This document shows positions 4,615 through 7,483 of a DNA stretch of 7,483 nt, one piece after another. Position 1 is the first letter of the stretch, and the number at the start of each line of letters is the position of its first letter. A program made the translations under genes and the position numbers. The stretch spans positions 1-7,483 of the forward strand of contig JBQTIP010000276.1 in assembly GCA_052388025.1 (NCBI GenBank), read 5' to 3'. Origin of the DNA: JBQTIP01 sp052388025 (GTDB lineage: Bacteria; Actinomycetota; UBA4738; HRBIN12). The notes beneath the pieces are model-generated. The model saw only the letters and a program-made list of their open reading frames with translations. It searched no databases and had not been told where the DNA came from.

Positions 4615-5781
4615 GTGGACCCCAGGGAGCTTCAGTCGATCGCGGCGCGACGCTACGACGAGTTCGTGGACGCGCTTCGCGAGATGGTGAACGTGGACTG
4701 CGGCTCCTACACCCCCCCGGGTGTGAACCGCATCGCCGACCTGTGCGAAGACCGATTCCAGGCCGGCGGCTGGCATGTCGAGCGGACGCAGCACCGTCCG
4801 GCCGACGGCGAGCCGCAGCTCGGTGACCTCGTGATCGGGCGGCTCGCCGGCGCCGGCGGGCCGCGAGTGCTGCTGATCGGGCACACGGACACGGTCTTCG
4901 ACGACGGTACGGTGGCGGAGCGCCCGTTCCGGATCGACGGCGACCGCGCGCTCGGTCCCGGGGTCTCCGACATGAAGGCCGGCCTGCTCACCGGGTTCTT
5001 CGCGATCCAGGCGTTGCAGGAGGCGGGGTTCGACGGCTTCGCGACCGTCACCTACGTCTGCAACCCCGACGAGGAGATCGGCTCGCCGTTCTCCGGTCCG
5101 GTCATCCGCGAGCTCGCCGGGAACGCGGACGTGGCGTTGGTCCTGGAGGGCGCCCGCGCGAACGGCGACATCGTTTCCGCGCGCAAGGGCGTAACCGACT
5201 ACCGTATCGACATCGCCGGACGAGCTGCCCACGCCGGCGTCGAGCCCGAGAAGGGGCGGAGCGCGGTACTGGAGGCGGCGCACAAGACCGTCGCGCTGCA
5301 CGCACTGAACGGCCGGTGGCCGGAAGTGACCGTGAACGTCGGCGTGATCGAGGGCGGGACGCGAACGAACGTGGTCGCCGAGCGGTGCTCCCTCCACGTC
5401 GACCTCCGCTCGTCCGAGGAGGGGACGTTCGCGGCGGCCCAGGCCGAGATCCAGCGGATTTGCGACGAGACGACGGTGCCCGACGTCGCCGTGACGGTGC
5501 AGGCCAACGGCTGGCATCGGCCGATGGAGAAGAAGGAAGGAGGCGCCCGGCTCGCCGCGCTAGCGATCGAGGTGGCGCGCGAGCTCGGCTTCGAGCTGAA
5601 GGACGCCGCGACCGGCGGCGCCTCCGACGCCAACACCACGGCGGCCGCCGGCGTGCCGACGCTCGACGGCCTCGGCCCGATCGGCGGCGACGACCACAGC
5701 CCGGCCGAGTGGGTCGACCTCACGAGCGTGGTCCCCCGCGTCGCGCTTCTCGCCGGGCTCATCTCCAGGCTCCCGGCCTGA
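4615..5781 (+). CDS. M20 family metallopeptidase, carboxypeptidase G2-like
   Basis: A 388-residue two-zinc peptidase of the M20/CPG2 type, which removes a C-terminal amino acid (Glu in carboxypeptidase G2) or cleaves related small amides. Catalytic landmarks follow in order: LLIGHTDTVF with His90 and Asp92; GPGVSDMKAG with bridging Asp119; NPDEEIGS with general base Glu153 and zinc ligand Glu154; LVLEGAR with Glu178; GRAAHAGVEPEKGRS with His206 of the dimerisation domain; and a C-terminal run including GGASDANTT and DGLGPIGGDDHSPAEW with zinc ligand His361. All expected metal residues are present. There is no signal peptide, so it is probably cytosolic. The start is GTG 4615, with TATACT 8 bases upstream and no Shine-Dalgarno, giving the family's usual N-terminus. 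NDH-2 follows after 46 bases and is probably co-transcribed. The real substrate is unknown. Confidence 0.92.
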   Translation: MDPRELQSIAARRYDEFVDALREMVNVDCGSYTPPGVNRIADLCEDRFQAGGWHVERTQHRPADGEPQLGDLVIGRLAGAGGPRVLLIGHTDTVFDDGTVAERPFRIDGDRALGPGVSDMKAGLLTGFFAIQALQEAGFDGFATVTYVCNPDEEIGSPFSGPVIRELAGNADVALVLEGARANGDIVSARKGVTDYRIDIAGRAAHAGVEPEKGRSAVLEAAHKTVALHALNGRWPEVTVNVGVIEGGTRTNVVAERCSLHVDLRSSEEGTFAAAQAEIQRICDETTVPDVAVTVQANGWHRPMEKKEGGARLAALAIEVARELGFELKDAATGGASDANTTAAAGVPTLDGLGPIGGDDHSPAEWVDLTSVVPRVALLAGLISRLPA

Positions 5782-5809
5782 CGCCGCCCGCGTCGGCCGT
5801 CCGCCGGCG

Positions 5810-5828
5810 TGGGAGAATCCGGCTCCCA
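5810..5828 (+). promoter_or_regulatory. Hairpin covering the ribosome binding site and start of NDH-2
   Basis: TGGGAG (5810-5815) is an exact reverse complement of CTCCCA (5823-5828), with a 7-base loop. The left arm holds the only Shine-Dalgarno-like sequence (GGGAG). The right arm runs up to and includes the A of the ATG at 5828. Folding would hide the site, so translation of NDH-2 may depend on ribosomes or factors opening it. It could also be chance. Confidence 0.35.
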
Positions 5829-7135
5829 TGGGCAGGCCGAGGGTCGTGATCGTCGGCGGCGGCTTCGGGGGTCTCGCCTGCGCCAGGAAACTCGACGGCA
5901 AGCCGGTCGACGTGCTGCTCGTCGACGCGAGCAACTACCACCTGTTCACGCCGCTCCTATACCAGGTGGCGACCTCGCTCCTCGTCCCCTCCGACATCGC
6001 GTACCCGTTCCGGGCGGTGTTTCGCGGCTCGCCCAACGTCCGGTTCCGGCAGGCGACCTTCACCGGAGTCGATCATGACCGGAAGGTGGTCGTGGCCGGC
6101 GGCGAGGAGATCACCTACGACTACCTCGTGCTCGCCACCGGCAGCACCAATGACTACATGGGCAACCAGGCCATCGCCGAGCACGCGCTCGGCCTGAAGC
6201 GGATCGACGAGGCGCTGCGCCTGCGGAATCACGTCCTAGCCTGCCTCGAGCACGCGGCGCAGACGGTCGATACGGCCGACCGGCGCCGGTGGCTCACGTT
6301 CGTGGTCGTCGGCGGCGGGCCGACGGGCGTGGAGTACGCGGGCGCGCTGGGCGAGCTGCTGAAGCTGGTGCTGCCGAAGGAGTTCCCCGAGCTCTCCCCG
6401 GGCCTCGCGCGGATCGTGCTGGTCGAGGGCCGGGACCGGCTGATCGCGGAGCTCCCGGAGAAGCTCGGCCGCTACGCTCGGCGGATCCTGGAGCGCCGAG
6501 GCGTCGAGGTGGTCACCGGCGGGATCGTCGAGCACGCGACGCCCGATACTGTCACCCTTTCCGGCGCCGAGGAGATCGCTGCCCGCACGCTCGTCTGGTG
6601 CGCCGGCGTGCGACCGGTCGATGTCGCGGAGGCCGGCTTCGAGCGCAGCCGCTCCGGCCGGATCGTGGTGGACGGGCGACTTGCGGTGGAAGGCGCGCGG
6701 GACGTATTCGCGATCGGGGACGGGGCCTCGGTCGAGCACGACGGAGGCGAGCTCCCGATGCTCTCTCCGCCGGCGATGCAGGAGGGCCGCTACGTTGCCC
6801 GGACCATCCTGGACGAAGTCGGAGGCGGGCACGCGAGCCCGAGGCCGTTCCGATACGTGGACAAGGGCAGTATGGCCGTGATCGGGCGGAGCGCGGCCGT
6901 CGCCGAGCTCGGCCCGCTGAAGCTGACGGGCTTCATCGGCTGGATCGTCTGGCTCACGGTGCACATCTACTATCTGGTCGGGTTCCGCAACCGGGTCGTG
7001 GTGTTCATGTCCTGGGGGTGGAACTTCATCCGGAAGGACCGCCCGATCCGCATCATCGCGCAGGCTCGCGACGACTCCGCAGCCGCCGCGCTCGGCGGGG
7101 GCGAGGAAGGGGACGGGAGGAAGCCATGGAGCTGA
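5828..7135 (+). CDS. ndh: Type II NADH:quinone oxidoreductase (NDH-2)
   Basis: A 435-residue membrane-bound flavoprotein that passes electrons from NADH via FAD to the quinone pool without pumping protons. The FAD-binding VVIVGGGFGG (6-15) is followed by NYHLFTPLLYQVAT (36-49), highly typical of NDH-2, and LVLATGS (100-106). The NAD(H)-binding fold has VVVGGGPTGVEYAG (159-172). The second FAD motif is FAIGDGA (294-300). Next come the quinone-site region LSPPAMQEGRYVA (312-324), YVDKGSMAVIGR (343-354), and a C-terminal amphipathic/hydrophobic part with LTGFIGWIVWLTVHIYYLVGF (366-386) that docks on the membrane. The last 20 residues are low-complexity and charged. The quinone motif, AQxAxQQ in many homologues, here reads SPPAMQE. 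The gene lies 46 bases after the M20 gene and overlaps the next by 10 bases. Confidence 0.95.
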   Translation: MGRPRVVIVGGGFGGLACARKLDGKPVDVLLVDASNYHLFTPLLYQVATSLLVPSDIAYPFRAVFRGSPNVRFRQATFTGVDHDRKVVVAGGEEITYDYLVLATGSTNDYMGNQAIAEHALGLKRIDEALRLRNHVLACLEHAAQTVDTADRRRWLTFVVVGGGPTGVEYAGALGELLKLVLPKEFPELSPGLARIVLVEGRDRLIAELPEKLGRYARRILERRGVEVVTGGIVEHATPDTVTLSGAEEIAARTLVWCAGVRPVDVAEAGFERSRSGRIVVDGRLAVEGARDVFAIGDGASVEHDGGELPMLSPPAMQEGRYVARTILDEVGGGHASPRPFRYVDKGSMAVIGRSAAVAELGPLKLTGFIGWIVWLTVHIYYLVGFRNRVVVFMSWGWNFIRKDRPIRIIAQARDDSAAAALGGGEEGDGRKPWS

Positions 7136-7483
7136 AAACTGTTCGCTTCGAAAAGCCCGAGGAGCTGAACCTCATCCTCGGGCAGTCGCACTTCATCAAG
7201 ACGGTGGAGGACCTCCACGAGGTGCTGGTCGGATCATCGCCGGGGCTGAAGTTCGGCCTTGCGTTCTGTGAGTCCTCGGGTCCGCGGCTGGTCCGATGGA
7301 GCGGGAACGACCAGGAGCTGATCGACCTCGCCGTGCGGAACGCGGAGGCGATCGGCGCCGGCCACTCGTTCGTGATCCTGTTGAAGAACGGCTTTCCCAT
7401 CAACGTGCTGAACGCCGTGAAGATGGTGCCGGAGGTCTGCCGCATCTACTGCGCGACGGCGAATCCGGTGGATGTCGTGGTCA
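7126..7483 (+). CDS. Adenosine-specific kinase family protein (PF04008/DUF355), N-terminal part
   Basis: The first 119 codons are present; the gene runs off the window end, and family members are roughly 160 residues. The sequence is strongly typical: MELKTVRFEKPEELNLILGQ, then SHFIKTVEDLHEVL, then GLKFGLAFCESSGPRLVRWSGND, IGAGHSFVILLKNGFPINVLN, and VPEVCRIYCATANPV. The family was named from archaeal members assigned adenosine kinase activity. It is common in archaea and scattered in bacteria, and its role in bacteria is not well established. GGGAGG (7115-7120) lies 5 bases before the ATG. The start lies inside NDH-2, and the TGA of NDH-2 is at 7133-7135, so translation is probably coupled. 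No signal peptide or membrane segment is seen. Family assignment is very sure, biochemical role less so. Confidence 0.9.
   Translation, partial: MELKTVRFEKPEELNLILGQSHFIKTVEDLHEVLVGSSPGLKFGLAFCESSGPRLVRWSGNDQELIDLAVRNAEAIGAGHSFVILLKNGFPINVLNAVKMVPEVCRIYCATANPVDVVV

Overview
The window is high-GC DNA with dense, short-spaced genes, ATG/GTG (possibly TTG) starts, promoters placed almost on top of start codons, and a SigA-type sigma factor. Together with the gene families present (ArsR-SRPBCC pair, carboxypeptidase G2-like M20 peptidase, type II NADH dehydrogenase, adenosine-specific kinase), this suggests an actinobacterium, perhaps of a deep lineage such as Thermoleophilia. That placement is an inference from gene content and style. 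I see no RNA gene, insertion sequence, phage gene or CRISPR array.

Layout. (1) Positions 1-125 hold the 3' end of a Rid-family (YjgF/UK114) gene. (2) A 240-base gap carries inverted repeats and a well-formed promoter. It leads into a tight + strand cluster: an ArsR-family repressor (366-689) and an SRPBCC/AHSA1-like protein (686-1165) that overlap by ATGA. Next come a decayed second copy of the SRPBCC 3' end (about 1223-1385) and a protein that fuses a MoaD/ThiS ubiquitin-like domain to an Asp-box (BNR) beta-propeller (1397-2728). (3) A regulatory gap with a sigma-70-type promoter and a hairpin-rich leader precedes a primary-like sigma factor (2946-3878). (4) Converging on it from the - strand is a PlsC-type acyltransferase (3895-4575). 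A GC-rich hairpin fills exactly the space between the two stop codons. (5) Diverging from plsC by only 39 bases is an M20 peptidase (4615-5781), followed by NDH-2 (5828-7135) and, overlapping it by 10 bases, an adenosine-specific kinase cut by the window end (7126-7483).

How the parts may work together. The ArsR protein probably represses its own operon, because an inverted repeat covers the -10 element. The SRPBCC and MoaD-propeller proteins would then be co-regulated. The sigma factor has the usual -10-reading residues but an altered -35-reading helix. PlsC (phospholipid synthesis) and NDH-2 (respiratory chain) are membrane housekeeping functions. The M20-NDH-2-kinase genes look like one transcription unit.

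The two most unusual points are the MoaD-propeller fusion, which buries the Gly-Gly that normally ends a sulfur-carrier protein, and the tandem SRPBCC remnant, whose end appears to supply the ribosome binding site of the fusion gene.
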